From: Calamus simplicifolius
Lineage: Eukaryota; Streptophyta; Magnoliopsida; Arecales; Arecaceae
Direction: 5' to 3'
DNA: 64,000 nt
NCBI GenBank assembly: GCA_900491605.1
Contig: UESW01003879.1
Location: 1,207,593-1,271,592 of the forward strand
The translations under genes and the position numbers were made by a program. Shown here piece after piece: positions 32,016-43,773 of the stretch (the first letter of the stretch is position 1; each line of letters opens with the position of its first letter). The notes beneath the pieces are model-generated. The model had not been told where the DNA came from, ran no database searches, and saw nothing but the letters and a program-made list of their open reading frames with translations.

Positions 32016-32700
32016 CCTTGATTTTGAGTTTGATAGTTTGTACTTAGGAAGTTTTTGAATATCTAATGAATTTCATTTTGAAATGTAAATGAATCAACTA
32101 ATGTAATGGTTCTTGCTTATGAAATACAATTTCACATTTTTAAATATTGATTGCTTGATCCCTATGCTTTATTGAGTCTACAATTCTTATATATAACCTT
32201 CTTTATCTAATACTCTCCTTATTTCTGATAACAAAAAAGGGGGAGAGATGATTGAGATTGGAGATTGGTTGAATATGCAAAGGTTTAAATAAAAGAAGGT
32301 TGTATGCAAAGAAAGATTGAATATGAATATTGAATATGCAAAGACTTAAAATTTTAATGAAGGGAGAAATGGTTATATATATGCATAAAGAAAGAAAGAA
32401 AGGGGGAGAATTAATTGTTTATACAAAATGACTTGAAATGTTAATCTGTTAAAATTTGATGCTTATATACAGGGAGAGCTTAACAAAAAGCTCATTTGCA
32501 ATTTTATGCACATTAAGATTAAATATTCATAATTGATGGATTATATTGAACTCATGCACAATTTTAAAGTTTACGTTGAACATTGGCATCAAAACCTAAA
32601 TTTCAAATGTTTAAAGTTCAAAATGACTATAATCCTTAGTTTGATTGAATTTTTGAATGCATATACTCAAAGTTTTTATTATCATCAAAAAGGGGGAGAT
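32016..32700 (+). other. Element C 3' leader with several polypurine-like tracts
   Basis: This is A/T-rich and non-coding. G-rich purine tracts occur near 32233 (AAAAAAGGGGGAGAG), 32400 (AAAGGGGGAGAA), 32470 and at the LTR border (AAAAGGGGGAGAT, 32687-32700). The last is the expected plus-strand primer. Confidence 0.75.
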
Positions 32701-34148
32701 TGTTGACCCAATTGATGATTTTGATGATTAACAAAACTATCTGAGTATAACTCTTGAAGGCTCTGATGATTTTGACTTAGTGTTTCAGATTATAAGACTT
32801 TTGAATGATCAAAATCAGGAGTTACATAGTGTTCTGGATCGAATCTAATGTCTAAGTAAGAATTGCAGACATTAGAGTCGACTCCGAGAATCACAGAGCC
32901 GACTCTGGAACTGGCACGGACATTAGAGTCGACTCCGAGACTGTTAGAGTCAACTCTCACAGAAGAAGCAGAAAGTCGATTTTTCTGGCCCCGACGTAGA
33001 GTCGACTCCGGGTAAGTTAGAGTCGACTCCGGAAAAGTTTCTTGTCGACCCCAGAAAAGCCAGAGACGACTCCAGAAATACCGTTTTGAAATGCCTCGAG
33101 CTAGAGCCGACTCCAGAAAAGTTAGAGTCGACTCCAACCCACCTGGAACGAAAAATCAAATTGCCAGATCAGCTCTAACGGTAATATTTCTATTTTACCT
33201 TATTTCTAACGGATATATTTTGATACAAGGTACACTCCAATGGATAGTTTTCTTCCAAAAATGGTGTAAAAGAAATCTATAAAAGGGAAGTCTATTGTTC
33301 AAAAAAAAAAAAGAACGGAAAATCTAAAAAACAAAGAGAGAAAATCTGAGATAGACAAATCCCATTTCAAAAATCCAAGAGCTTGAATCTTGAAAGGAAA
33401 ACCTTCTAGCTCAAATCCACTCCACTCCAAAAAGCTTAAGAGGAATCCAAAGCGTTCAAAATCAAAGTCTTGGCGGATTTCCCATCTTGGAGAGAGGAGA
33501 TTCATTTCTTGCTTTTCAACTCTTCTCAACTGTTTCAACTGTGAAGAATCGGAGCTGAGGCTTGATTCAATCCAGCAAGGAGAAGAGGAAAAGAAGAAAA
33601 GAAGAAAAGCTCAAAAGCCAACCTATCTACAAATCAGGCTTTTCCAAACCTTGTTATTCTTAATTTGTATATTTGCTCATTGAGGAGCTTTGTATTTCAA
33701 AAACAATACTTATTTTGTTTGTGCCTAGTTCAATCTTGGGGATTGAACTAGAGGAGGTAGTTTTACCTCGGTTCAAGCTTGGTTAAGCTTAGTTAGGGTT
33801 TTTGTGCTGGTGAGCCCTTGAAAACCAGCTGGGTTCATTGTGTGCTCAGAAAAACAACAAGTTCGAGTTGTGAGCTTGTAAAACAACTATGCTGTAATCT
33901 AGGGTGATTATAGTGTGGACCCAAGTGAATCTTGGGAGTGGACGTAGGTGTTGGATACACCGAACCACTATAAAATCTTTTGTGTTTGCCATGTTCCATT
34001 GTCTCTTTCTCTATCTCTATCTTATTCACTGCACTTTATAGTTACCTTGCATTTGCCATCATAAATCACAAGCAAACTATTTTAAAAAGGCTAATTTTTT
34101 AAAGAACCCAATTCACCCCCCCCTCTTGGGTTGCCATCTGGGCCAACA
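32701..34148 (+). repeat. 3' LTR of element C
   Basis: This is a 1448-bp partner of 23745-25194. It has the same array and TATA box (33278). The third MSA-like site is mutated here. It is followed by the duplicated CAAAT and then the interrupted sequence of B. Confidence 0.95.
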
Positions 34149-34232
34149 CAAATCCTAACCAAACTCTTCCAAAATTCTTCCAAAACTTCCCCACCTCAAA
34201 TTCCATCCAAATCGAATCTTTCCAAAGATCCA

Positions 34233-35608
34233 ATGGCACCCAAAAGGAGGGAATTAGTGATTGGAGCGCCGGTGACCACGGGAAAATGGTCCGCGCGTCG
34301 TTCCGTTCGTGAGCCGACTCCAAGCAGTGATTCATCCATGGATTCAGACAACCCCAACACCTCTTCCACTCAGGTAGATACCTTAGTCGGGAGGGTTATC
34401 ACAATGGGAAGAAAAATTGATTTTGATCTGTTTGAAACCGAGGGCTTCTCAATCGGTAGGCAATTAAAGGAAATGGGCTGGGATAAGCTCTGTTCTCTAG
34501 ACGTTCCCACTTATCCAGCCTTGGTAAAAAAATTATTTTAATTTGGCTAGAGGTGATGGCGGTTTAGTTAGCTCAGTAAGAAATAAGAGGATACACCTTA
34601 CCTTTCAAAAGCTTGGAAACCTCCTTAGCATCCTAATTACCGGTTTAGCAGCTGACATGCACAGTGATAGGTCAGAGGCTCTTTCAAGGATGTTAGGAAG
34701 GGAAGTGACAGAGTTTGAGGAGATAAGAGCTAATCAATTACCTTTGGAATTGAGATTATTACACAACATTTGCAGTAGGATCTTGTTTCCGAAGACTGGT
34801 CGGTTTGAGTATGTCTCAGAGCGAGACATTGTTATTATGGATAGTGTTTTGACTGGACAGCCAATCAACCTAGCAGCTATGATGATTTTTTATATGGCAG
34901 AAGCTGGAGGGAGGAGAAGATCATCCCTACCGTATGGCATGACGCTTACTATGGTTTTCAAGAGCCAAGGGGTTGTAATTCAAGAGAATGAACCATCTAA
35001 AACCTGAGGCACACGACTACTATAGCTTGGCAACATTGCATCGGATGGGTTTTGCTAAGGTGAATGGATAGTGGGATAGGAAAGGACACCTTGATGAGAG
35101 AACCCCTGTGCCGAGAGTTTCTGAGCCTTGCGAGGCTGGACCATCAGTTAGGGTTCCTTCTCCACAGCCTAGAAGTCCCATTCATGCTCCTGCTCCTGCA
35201 CCTGCACATGTTAATGATCAACCATCTACTTCGTCTGCTGGATTCTCAAACCTTCAAATGGAGCAATTAAAAAATTTATTTGCTGCTTAGAAGGATGAGT
35301 TTGACAGTCAATTCATGAATATAAAAGAATCACTTTATTCACTTGATGATCGGATTACAAAAATTGAATCAACTCTTAACTCCTCTACAGAATCTTTAAG
35401 TGGTGATTTAAAGAATATCTTTGAAGAACTTAAAGAGATTTGTGGAGATAGTGAAACTTATTCAAGGTGCAACGCCGAGCTTCAAGACAAAATCTCAACA
35501 GCTTACACATTTGTTGATGAGAGACTTAAAGACTATGTTAAGCTTCAATGTGATGGAATGAAAAATATTGTAGATCATTTAACAAGAATAGTGAGGAATA
35601 ACTTTTGA
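34233..35608 (+). pseudogene. Element B ORF3, accessory protein at the env position; broken
   Basis: This ORF is separated from the rest of B by element C. It starts MAPKRRE at ATG 34233. The protein is close to that of element A: a globular domain with FEYVSERDIV and PINLAAMMIFYMAEAGG, then a Pro-rich linker and helical C-terminus with GDSETYSRCNAELQDK. Frame losses occur near 34535 and 35005, and stops at 35070-35072 and 35288-35290. The last 97-residue piece is open to 35608. No membrane segment is seen. Confidence 0.7.
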
Positions 35609-36250
35609 TGTAATGAATGCTTAATGTTGATGTAATGAATGTTTAAATGTAATGAATGTTTAATTTTGATTTACATTTTGATGCAATGAAGTCTATGAGT
35701 TGATGTAATGAAGGATATATTTTAATGAATGAGTATTTTGATGTAATACTTGACTTTTGTTAAAATGAAATTATCTTTTGATGCAATGAAAATTATCTTT
35801 TGATGCAATGAAAATCATCTTTTGATGCATTGTGAAATACTCTTTACCTTTTTGTTGATTACAAAAAAGGGGGAGAGAATTATGGTTGTATATGCATTAA
35901 GAGGGAGAAAGTTATATTGTTAATTGCATTAAAGGGGGAGAAAGTTATGTTGCATTAATTGTTTAATATGAAAAATCAAGTTATTTAATTGATTAATATG
36001 AAAACATTAATGAAGTCAATTGATTGATATGATATTGAGTTATTTACTGTGGATTAATAAACAAATTGATTTGACTATGCATAAAGAAATCCTAAGTACC
36101 AAATATGTAAAGTAAGAGGAAGAATAATTTGAACTTCATAGGGGGAGCTACCTTATTCAGGGGGAGCTTACTAGTAAAGATATAATTTTTTTAATTTAAG
36201 AATTCTATGCATATACTCAATGTTTTTATAATCATCAAAAAGGGGGAGAT
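35609..36250 (+). other. Element B 3' leader: TGTAATGAA/TGATGCAATGAA repeats and polypurine tracts
   Basis: Words of the type TTTTGATGCAATGAA recur between about 35610 and 35830. Purine tracts with GGGGGAG lie near 35866, 35934, 36140 and 36161, and at 36237-36250 against the LTR. No gene is seen. Confidence 0.75.
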
Positions 36251-37777
36251 TGTTGATCCATTTATTGATTTTGATGATTAATAAAGGAATTGAGTATATT
36301 TGTTTGATTACTAATGGATTTTATAAGTGTTTCGGGACTTAAATTTATTTGGTCAATTTAAAGGAATTAAGAAATGAATTTTGAATCAAATACAAATCAG
36401 AGATTTCAAAGTTTCAGAGCTTGGAGTCGACACCTAGAAAGGCTGGAGCCGACCCCATGGCCAATTCAATTTTAATCTGATTTCTGATACAATCCGGAGC
36501 TGACACCTAGAGTTTCGGAGCCGACACCTAGAGTTTCAGAGTCGACACTTACAGTGTTTGGAGCCGACTCCGATACGGGGACAGAACATTGATTTTTTAA
36601 GCATTCTGGAGTCGACACCTACAGTTTTCGGGAGCCGACACCTGACGATGGCGAGCTGACACTTACTTTATCGGAGCCGACTCCTCAATGAACTCGAAAA
36701 TTTCTATTTTTGGTAAAATGATCTGGAGCCGACACCTAAAAAGTTGGAGCCGACTCCAACCTGACTGGGATGGAAATTTAAAATGCCAGATCAGCTCTAA
36801 CGGTAATATTTTTATTTTACCTAATTTCTAACGGATATATTTTGGTTCCAGGTACACTCCAACGGCTAGTTTCATCCCAAAAATGGATTGAAGAAAATCT
36901 ATAAAAAGGGAAAAAAATACCCGTTTGAAAAAAGAAGAAAAAAAAGAGAACGGAAAAGAGAAATAGTTCAAATCAAAAATCCAAAAACCCTAAGCCTGAA
37001 ATCCAAGAGAAAATCCTTCAAACTCAAATCCTTCCACTCCAAAAAGCTCAAAGAGAAATTCAAGGCATCTCAAATCAAAAATTAGTGGATTTCCCAAATT
37101 GAAGAAAAGCTTCGTTTCTTCCATTTCCAATCTTCTCAACTGCAACAACTGTGAGGGTTTAAAGCTGAGGCTTGATTCATCATTCCAAAGGGAGAAGAGG
37201 AAAAGAAAAAAGAAGAAAAGAAGAAAAGCTCAAAGCCAAACAACTTCAAATCAGGCTTTTCTAAACTTGTTTTCTTATTCTTGAATATTTGCTCATTGAG
37301 GAGCTGTGTATCTTTGAAAAACTATATTCTTCTTGTTTGTGCCTAGTTCAATCAAGGGGATTGAACTAGTGGAGGTTGTTAACCTCGGGTCAAGCTAGAA
37401 TAGCTTGAGTTTAGGGTTGTGTGCTGGTGAGCCCGAAAAACCGGCTGGGTTCGTTGTGATCCCAGGTAAAACAACAAGTTTGGGTTGTGAGCTTGTAAAA
37501 CAACTCGGCTGTAATCGAGGAGATTATAGTGTGGACCCAAGTAGATCTTGGGAGTGGACGTAGGTGTTGGATACACCGAACCACTATAAAATCTTTGTGT
37601 TTGCCGTGCTTCTATTGTCTCTATCTCTATCTCTATCTCTATCTCAATCTCATTGATTGTGCTTTATATTTGCATTGCATTTACTTTCATTTATTTTAAG
37701 CAAACATTTTAAAAAAAAAGGGATAAATTTTAAAGAACCCAATTCACCCCCCTCTTGGGCTGTCATCTGGGCCAACA
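36251..37777 (+). repeat. 3' LTR of element B
   Basis: This is a 1527-bp partner of 17558-19065, with its motif array at about 36423-36762, an MSA-like site at 36858 and a TATA box at 36900. The CTATCT microsatellite is longer than in the 5' copy. It is followed by the ATTAT duplication. Confidence 0.95.
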
Positions 37778-37782
37778 ATTAT

Positions 37783-38741
37783 GTATTACCTTCTCTGCTA
37801 CTCTTCGGAAGGCCGCTCGTGCCTGGTATTCTAGGTTGCTCTCACGTAGCATCGACTCTTTTCAGTAGTTGGAGAAGGCCTTTTTGGCATAGTTTGATGC
37901 CTGCCGCAAAATCTCTCGAGTAGCGGAAAGCCTCTTCTCCGTCCAGCAAAAAGAGGGTGATCTCCTAAAAGATTTCATAGCTTGATTTAAAGTTGTGGCC
38001 TTGGAGGTATATCATTTAGATGATGTTGTGGCCACTTTGGCCTTGAAGCGGGGGCTTCGCCCCTCTCGCTTCACTTATTCCCTGGATTTGGCCTTGAAGC
38101 GGGGGCTTCGCCCCTCTCGCTTCACTTATTCCCTGGACAAGAGGCCGCTTAGCTCCTACGCTGAGCTCTTGGATCGGGCGCACAAGTATATCCGCACTGA
38201 CGAGGCTAATCATACCCGGAGTGATGCTGATCAAGTGGCCGGCAAGAAGCCAGTTCGAGAGATGCCAAGCAGATTTCCTGCTAAGAAGCCTGAACCTCCG
38301 CGCCGGCCGGATAACCAGCGCCAGAACCTGTCTGCTGAAGGAGGGAGCTATACCCTTCTCCTCGCCCTGAGATCTCATATTCTCATGGAAATCGAAGGTG
38401 AGCCCTATCTCTAGTGCCCCCCTTCGTTGAGGGCAGGTGTCGCCCACGACCGGAGTTGCTATTGCCGTTTCCATAGAGACTACGACCATGACACCGATAA
38501 ATGCCGCAATTTGAAATGCGCCATTGAAGAGTTCATTCAACAGGGCTACCTTGGAAAGTTCATTAAGAAGGGAGCTCCGACCATCCCACCTTTGATGGGG
38601 CCTCCACCTGCTCAAGTTGGCGTCGACAACACTCCTACGAAGCGGACGGTGGGTATGCTTTCGTGGGGAGCAGCTTCATCGACCAAAAGACATAGGGGGA
38701 ATGAGGGGGTAGAAGATGTAAATCCCTATTTTGAAAGGTAG
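37783..38741 (+). pseudogene. Element D gag, second part (after insertion B)
   Basis: This continues the Tat-type capsid domain interrupted at 17557 (LRKAARAWYSRLLSRSI-type sequence, SYAELLDRAHKYIRTDEA). It then has the linker and the cysteine-histidine region CYCRFHRDYDHDTDKC (about 38458-38505), typical of this lineage in place of a classical CCHC knuckle. Stops near 37923, 37983 and 38412 break it. A perfect 51-bp tandem duplication lies at 38036-38137. Confidence 0.8.
38036..38137 (+). repeat. Perfect 51-bp tandem duplication in D gag
   Basis: Two identical copies, 51 bp apart, each encode 17 residues (LALKRGLRPSRFTYSLD). The duplication keeps the frame and is probably a recent slippage or unequal-exchange event. 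Confidence 0.9.
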
Positions 38742-38786
38742 TTAGGGGGAGGGGATCACCCAAATGATGATAGCGTAATTGTCTCT

Positions 38787-39200
38787 ATGACGATCGCTAA
38801 ATATCCTGTAAAAAGAATACTTGTAGACAGTGAAAGCTCAGCAGACATACTTACTTATGACGCTTTTTTTCGGATGGGTATGTCCCCTAATTCTTTGTTA
38901 CCCATGGCCACCCCCCTCGTTGGCTTCACAGGAGATTCTGTCAAGGTGGAGGGTGAGATTACCCTGTCGGTCACAGCGGGATCGCCACCCCGTCAAAGCA
39001 TATTCCTAATGAGGTTCCTGGTGGCCCGGATGCCATTGGCCTGTAATGCTATCCTCGTTCGTCTGGGCTTGAACCTCTTGGATGCAATCATCTCCACCAG
39101 GCGCTGGCTAGTGAGGTTCCCAACTAATCAAGGAGTCAGAGAGATGCATGGGGAGCAGAACCACATACAGTTATGCTATCACATAGCTCCTAGCTCTTAG
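38787..39200 (+). pseudogene. Element D aspartic protease with altered active site
   Basis: The fold is recognisable: VKRILVDSESSADIL at the start, LVGFTGDSVKVEGEI in the middle, and an ACNAILVRLGLNLLDAI end. The catalytic triplet reads Asp-Ser-Glu where the family has Asp-Ser/Thr-Gly, so activity is unlikely. The segment is open from 38787 to a stop at 39198-39200. Confidence 0.75.
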
Positions 39201-39203
39201 GAG

Positions 39204-40681
39204 ATGGTGGCCCCCTCTACCCCGGTGCTATTCGACCCTAGGGAGTCAGAAAGGAGAGCAGAATCGGCTGAACGGCTGATATCTTACCCATTGGGAGACC
39301 ATCCTGCAAAGACTATGCAAATCAGAGAGCTTCTTCCTTTGGAAGTAAAAATTGAACTCCTTACCTTCCTATGGGCTAACTTAGATATTTTTGCATGGTC
39401 CGCTTCGGACATGCCTGATATCCCTCTGGAGGTGATAACCCACAAGCTCAACATTGATACCAAGTGTCGATCTGTTCGTCAAAAGAAGAGAAGCTTTGCC
39501 TCCGAGCGGCAAAGGGCCATAGACGAGGAAGTCAATAAACTTTTGGTCGTCGGCCACATTCGGGAGGCTCAGTACCCAAGTTGGTTGGCGAATGTGGTTA
39601 TGGTCCGAAAGACGAGTGGAAGTTGGCGGATCTGCATCGACTTCACTGATCTTAACAAGGCATATCCCAAAGACAGTTTTCCTTTGCCTCAGATTGATCA
39701 GCTGGTGGACTTCACCTCCGAGCATGAGCTCATGAGCTTTATGGATGCCTTCTCCGGCTATAACCAGATAAAGATGGACCCGGAGGATGAGGAAAATACT
39801 TATTTCATTACAGAAAAAGGCTTTACTCCTACAAAGTGATGCCCTTTGGATTAAAGAACGCCGAAGCCAATTACCAGATGTTGATGAATAAGGTCTTCAA
39901 GGACCAGATTAGGCGTAATATGGAGGTATATGTGGATGATATGCTGACTAAGAGCACCCACATCGCCGACTTGAAAGAAACATTCAACAATCTCCGAAGC
40001 CATCAGATTAAGCTTAATCCCCGCAAGTGCACCTTCGGCGTTACTATAGGGAAGTTTCTGGGCTTCCTAGTGACTCAACGGGGAATCGAGGCAAATCCAG
40101 AGAAGATCCAGGCTATCCTCGATATGCGGCGGCCAGCCAACAAGGAGGTGCAACAACTTATCGGAAGAATAGCTATTCTGAGCCAATTTCTATCCAGGTC
40201 GGCAGAAAGGCGCCCACCTTTCTTTAAAGCTTTGCGCAAAGTCGACGGTTTCGAGTGGACAGACAGCTGCCAAAGAGTTTTTGAAGAGTTGAAGGAGTTT
40301 TTGTCTACCCCATCGTTATTATCAAAGCCTAAAGAGGGAGAACAGCTTTTCGTTTATCTAGCTGCTACCCCAGAGGCGGTTAGCTCTGTTTTAGTCTGGC
40401 TCGATCAAGATGGGGTGCAGAAGCCTATCTACTATACTAGCAAGGTGCTTCATGATGCAGAAATTCGATATTCTCGGGTGAAGAAGATTATCTTCGCCTT
40501 GGTTGTCTCTACTCAGCACCTCCGGCCATACTTCCAGGCATACCCGATAGTAGTGCTTATGGACCAGCCTCTCAGATCTATACTGGCTCAACCCGACACC
40601 TCAGGCCGCCTAGCAAAATGGGCTGTCAAGTTGGGAGAGTTCGACCTTTCATTTCGGGCTCATCCTGCCCTTAAATCCTAA
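39204..40681 (+). pseudogene. Element D reverse transcriptase and RNase H
   Basis: The linker (ESERRAESAERLISYPLGD) leads to RT: VRKTSGSWRICIDFTDLNKA, DAFSGYNQIKM, then a frame change at about 39835 and MPFGLKNAEANYQ, with the catalytic YVDDM at about 39929-39943. RNase H is read as FEWTDSCQRVFEELK, then YYTSKVLHDAEIRYS. The frame stops at 40679-40681, immediately before the second RNase H. It would be part of one long polyprotein in an intact element. Confidence 0.85.
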
Positions 40682-41245
40682 GTGCTAGCAGACTTCTTGG
40701 TAGAGTGCACCTGGATAGATGGGCAGGACGATGATGTCCCTGAGAAGTGCTCCGTAGCTAAGGAAGATTTGGCAGAGGCTTGGATTCTTCATGTCGATGG
40801 TGCCTCCAATTCCCAGGGAAGCGGAGTGGGCCTCATCTTAGCGAGTCTAGAGGGAATGACTTTTGGGTACGCCCTTCGTTTTCTCTTCAAGGCTACCAAC
40901 AATCAAGCTGAGTACGATGCCCTATTGGCTGGGATCAAACTTGCTCGCGAGTTGGGAGTAAAGCATCTTCGAGCCTTCACTGACTCCCAACTCGTCTTCG
41001 GACACATCACTGGAGAATTCGAGGCTTGTGACCCTATCATGTCACGATATTTGAGCAAAGTTAAGATGTTGATCTCCTCACTGGCTTATTTCACCATCAG
41101 CTATATTCCCAGAGGGGAGAATTCTAGAGCCGATGCATTATCAAAATTGGCCATTTCGGCGGATGACTGCCTAGAAAGGGAGTACGTCGAGCATCTGGAG
41201 AGTCCAAGTATCGATTTCGCGAAAGAAGTTATACCAATTATGTAG
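40682..41245 (+). pseudogene. Element D second, archaeal-type RNase H
   Basis: This is a 187-residue open segment with a full RNase HI fold: AWILHVDGASNSQGSGVGL, then NNQAEYDALLAGIKLARELG, HLRAFTDSQLV and ENSRADALSKLA. The catalytic acidic residues are present (Asp in HVDGA, Glu in QAEYDAL, Asp in FTDSQL, Asp in RADALS). A second RNase H downstream of the usual one is the hallmark of the Tat lineage. Confidence 0.85.
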
Positions 41246-42434
41246 GAACCGACTTGGATGGATGCTTACACTCGTTATCTCACTGATGGTTCTCTCCCCA
41301 CCGACCCTGTAGAAGCCAGGCTGCTCAAGAAAAGGTCAGCTAAGTTCGTGTTGCTAGAAGGTCGCCTGTACAAGAAATCTTTCTCTCATCCTCTTCTCAG
41401 GTGCATAGGTCCGGTGGATGCTGACTATGTTCTTAGAGAGATCCATGAAGGCATATGTGGGAGTCATGTGGAGGGCAGGTCTCTAGCATATAAGGCTCTC
41501 TGCTAAAGGGTATTACTGGCTCACGATGCGCTAAGATGCCGCTGAGTTAGTTCGAAGATGTGATAGCTGTCAATGGCACTCAAGTATCCAGCGACAGCTG
41601 GCCTCACAATTAAGTCCGCTTTTCACCCCCTGGCCCTTCGCTAAGTGAGGAATGGATATACTTGGGCCTTTTCCCCCGGTTGCAGGATAGCGGAAATTCT
41701 TATTGGTGGCCATCGACTATTTTACTAAATGGGTCGAGGTCGAGGCATTAACTAAAATCACTGAAGCCAAGGCAAGGGCATTCTTCTGAAAATCTATTAT
41801 TTATCAGTTCAGCTTACCTCACACTGTGATTACAGATAATGGTTGCCAGTTTGATAACTCAGCATTCTAAGCTTTCTGTGCCGAGTTAGGCATTTGCCAC
41901 AGGTTCACTTCTGTTGGGCACCCCCAATCTAACGAAGAGGCAGAAGTCATGAATCAAACTATCCTTCGAGGACTTCGAATCTAGTTGGATGAGTTTAAGG
42001 GCAGATGGATGGAGGAACTTCCGAGTGTATTATGGGCATATCACACCACTCCCAGGGCCCCTACAGGAGAAACTCCCTTCAGCCTCGTCTTTAGATCTGA
42101 AGCGGTCATCCCGGTAGAAATCGGCCTTCCTAGCTCCCGAGTAGAAGCATATAGGGAGGATGAAAACCCTGATTAGCTGAGAACTAACCTGGATTTCATC
42201 GATGAGACTTGAGATCTTGCACGCTTTAGGATGGCCACTTTCCGCCGGCGAGCCGAGAAATACTATAATGCTCGGGTTCATCCCAAGGCGTTCTGCCCTG
42301 GAGACCTGGTCCTTAGAAAAGCTGAGGTGTTCAAACCAACTGAAAGAGGCAAGTTATCGCCAAACTGGGAAGGACCATATCGAGTCACGAAGATGCTTTC
42401 ACAAGGAGCCTACAAACTAGAGGGGATGGACTGA
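41246..42434 (+). pseudogene. Element D integrase, heavily broken
   Basis: The zinc-binding region (EIHEGICGSHVEGRSLAYKAL, then CDSCQ) is split by a stop near 41505. In the core, AIDYFTKWVEVEAL and TDNGCQFDN carry the two aspartates and HPQSNEEAEVMNQ the glutamate. Stops interrupt near 41533, 41646, 41690, 41790, 41870, 41984 and 42176. The C-terminal part (ATFRRRAEKYYNARV, GDLVLRKAEVF, NWEGPYRV) runs to 42434. The CG-rich family sequence and many TAG/TGA codons suggest decay by methylation-linked mutation. Confidence 0.85.
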
Positions 42435-42551
42435 TGGCCGATTCCACGCACTTGGAATGCCAGCAATCTTCATCAATATTACCAATGATTAGTGTACTAG
42501 ACAAATGATTATAAAAGTAGTTTGTGAATTTTATTGTTCAATCTAATGTTG

Positions 42552-43773
42552 TGACCTCGGCGGCCTAAAGGACACAGACACCCCGGACCGGCGCGAGAAA
42601 CCTCTGGTGTTCAAGTCCTGTGTCCTAGGCGACCCCGAGTCAAACTTCCGGGCCGGTACGAGAAACCCCGTAGCAATTTTCAAAAGGACCTCGGTGGCCC
42701 AAAGGACACAAATACCCCAGACCGGCGCGAGAAACCTCCGATAGGTTAAGTCCTGTGTCCTAAGCGGCCCCGAGTCAAACTCTCGGGCTGGCACGAGAAA
42801 CCCCATGGCAGTTTTCAAAAGGACCTCGGCGGCCCAAAGGACACAGACACCCCAGACCAGCGCGAGAAACCTTCGGTGGTTCAAGTCCTGTGTTCTAGGA
42901 GGCCCCAAGTCAAACTCCTGGGCCAACGCGAGAAATCACCGTGGTAGTTTTCAAAAGGACTTCGGCGGCCCAAAGGATACAGACACCCCGGACCGGCGCG
43001 AGAAACCTCCGGTGGTTCAAGTCCTGTGTCCTAGGCGGCCCCGAGTCAAACTCTCGGGCCGACGCGAGAAACCCCCGTGGCAGTTTTTAAAAGGACCTCG
43101 GTGGCCCAAAGGACACAGACACCCCATATCGGTGCAAGAAACCTCTGGTGGTTCAAGTCCTGTGTCCTAGGCGGCCCCGAGTCAAACTCCTGAGCTAGCA
43201 CGAGAAACCTCCGTGGCAGTTTTCAAAAGGACCTCGGTGGCCCAAAGGACATAGACACCCCGGACCGGTGCAAGAAACCTCCGGTAGTTCAATTCCTGTG
43301 TCCTAGGCGGCCCCGAGTCAAACTTTTAGGCCAGCGCGAGAAACCCTCGTGGCAGTTTTCAAAAGGACCTCAACGGCCCAAAGGACACAAACATCCCGGA
43401 CCGACACGAGAAACCTCCGGTGGTTTAAGTCTTGTGTCCTAGGCGGCCCCGAGTCAAACTCCTGGACCGACGCAAGAAACCCCCATGGCAGTTTTCAAAA
43501 GGACCTTGGCGGCCCAAAGGACACAGACACCTCGGATCGGTGCGAGAAACCTCCGGTGGTTCAAGTCCTGTGTCCTAGGTGGCCCCAAGTCAAACTCCCG
43601 AGCCGGCGCAAGAAACCCCCATGGTAGTTTTTAAAAAGACCTCGGCAGCCCAAAGGACACATACACCCTGAACCGGCGTGAGAAACCTCCAGTGGTTCAA
43701 GTCTTGTGTCCTAGGCGGCCCAGAGTCAAACTCCCAGACCGGGGCGAGAAACCCCCGTGGTAGTTTTCAAAGG
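42552..43773 (+). repeat. 136-bp tandem repeat, nine units, in element D
   Basis: Units start at 42552, 42687, 42822, 42958, 43094, 43230, 43366, 43502 and 43638, and a tenth begins at 43774 and degenerates. Each unit is two related halves of about 68 bp, both containing a GGCGCGAGAAACC-like word. It also has an internal inverted pair, GGACACAG and CTGTGTCC, so a unit could fold into a hairpin. ORFs across it on either strand are by-products. The array lies between the integrase end and the antisense ORF. Confidence 0.9.

Larger units (their letters stand above)
23745..34148 (+). mobile_element. Ty1-copia element C, complete, nested in element B
   Basis: This is a 10.4-kb element with LTRs 23745-25194 and 32701-34148 (TGTTGACCCAATTGATG...CCAACA). 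A perfect duplication CAAAT (23740-23744 and 34149-34153) interrupts the spacer before ORF3 of B. The LTRs differ at roughly 18 positions by eye (about 1.2 percent), many of them C/T or G/A, so the insertion is fairly young. It is nevertheless full of frameshifts. Its pol is closest to that of element E. Confidence 0.95.
17558..37777 (+). mobile_element. Ty1-copia element B, complete but interrupted by element C
   Basis: LTRs at 17558-19065 and 36251-37777 begin TGTTGATCC and end CCAACA, with a perfect target duplication ATTAT (17553-17557 and 37778-37782) inside D gag. Without the nested element C (and one copy of its duplication) B is 9.8 kb. Gag has a large 5' deletion and pol has many lesions. 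ORF3 lies beyond the C insertion. The coding parts are closest to element A. Confidence 0.95.

Noticed and set aside
38016..38615. 199-residue minus-strand ORF over D gag
   Set aside because: It is antisense to recognisable Tat Gag and includes the 51-bp duplication; no domain is seen.
42543..43627. ORFs of 90-130 residues in the 136-bp array
   Set aside because: They are repeated translations of the tandem unit on both strands with no family resemblance.
42552..43773. CRISPR-like regular array
   Set aside because: The units are contiguous tandem repeats without unique spacers, in a plant retrotransposon.
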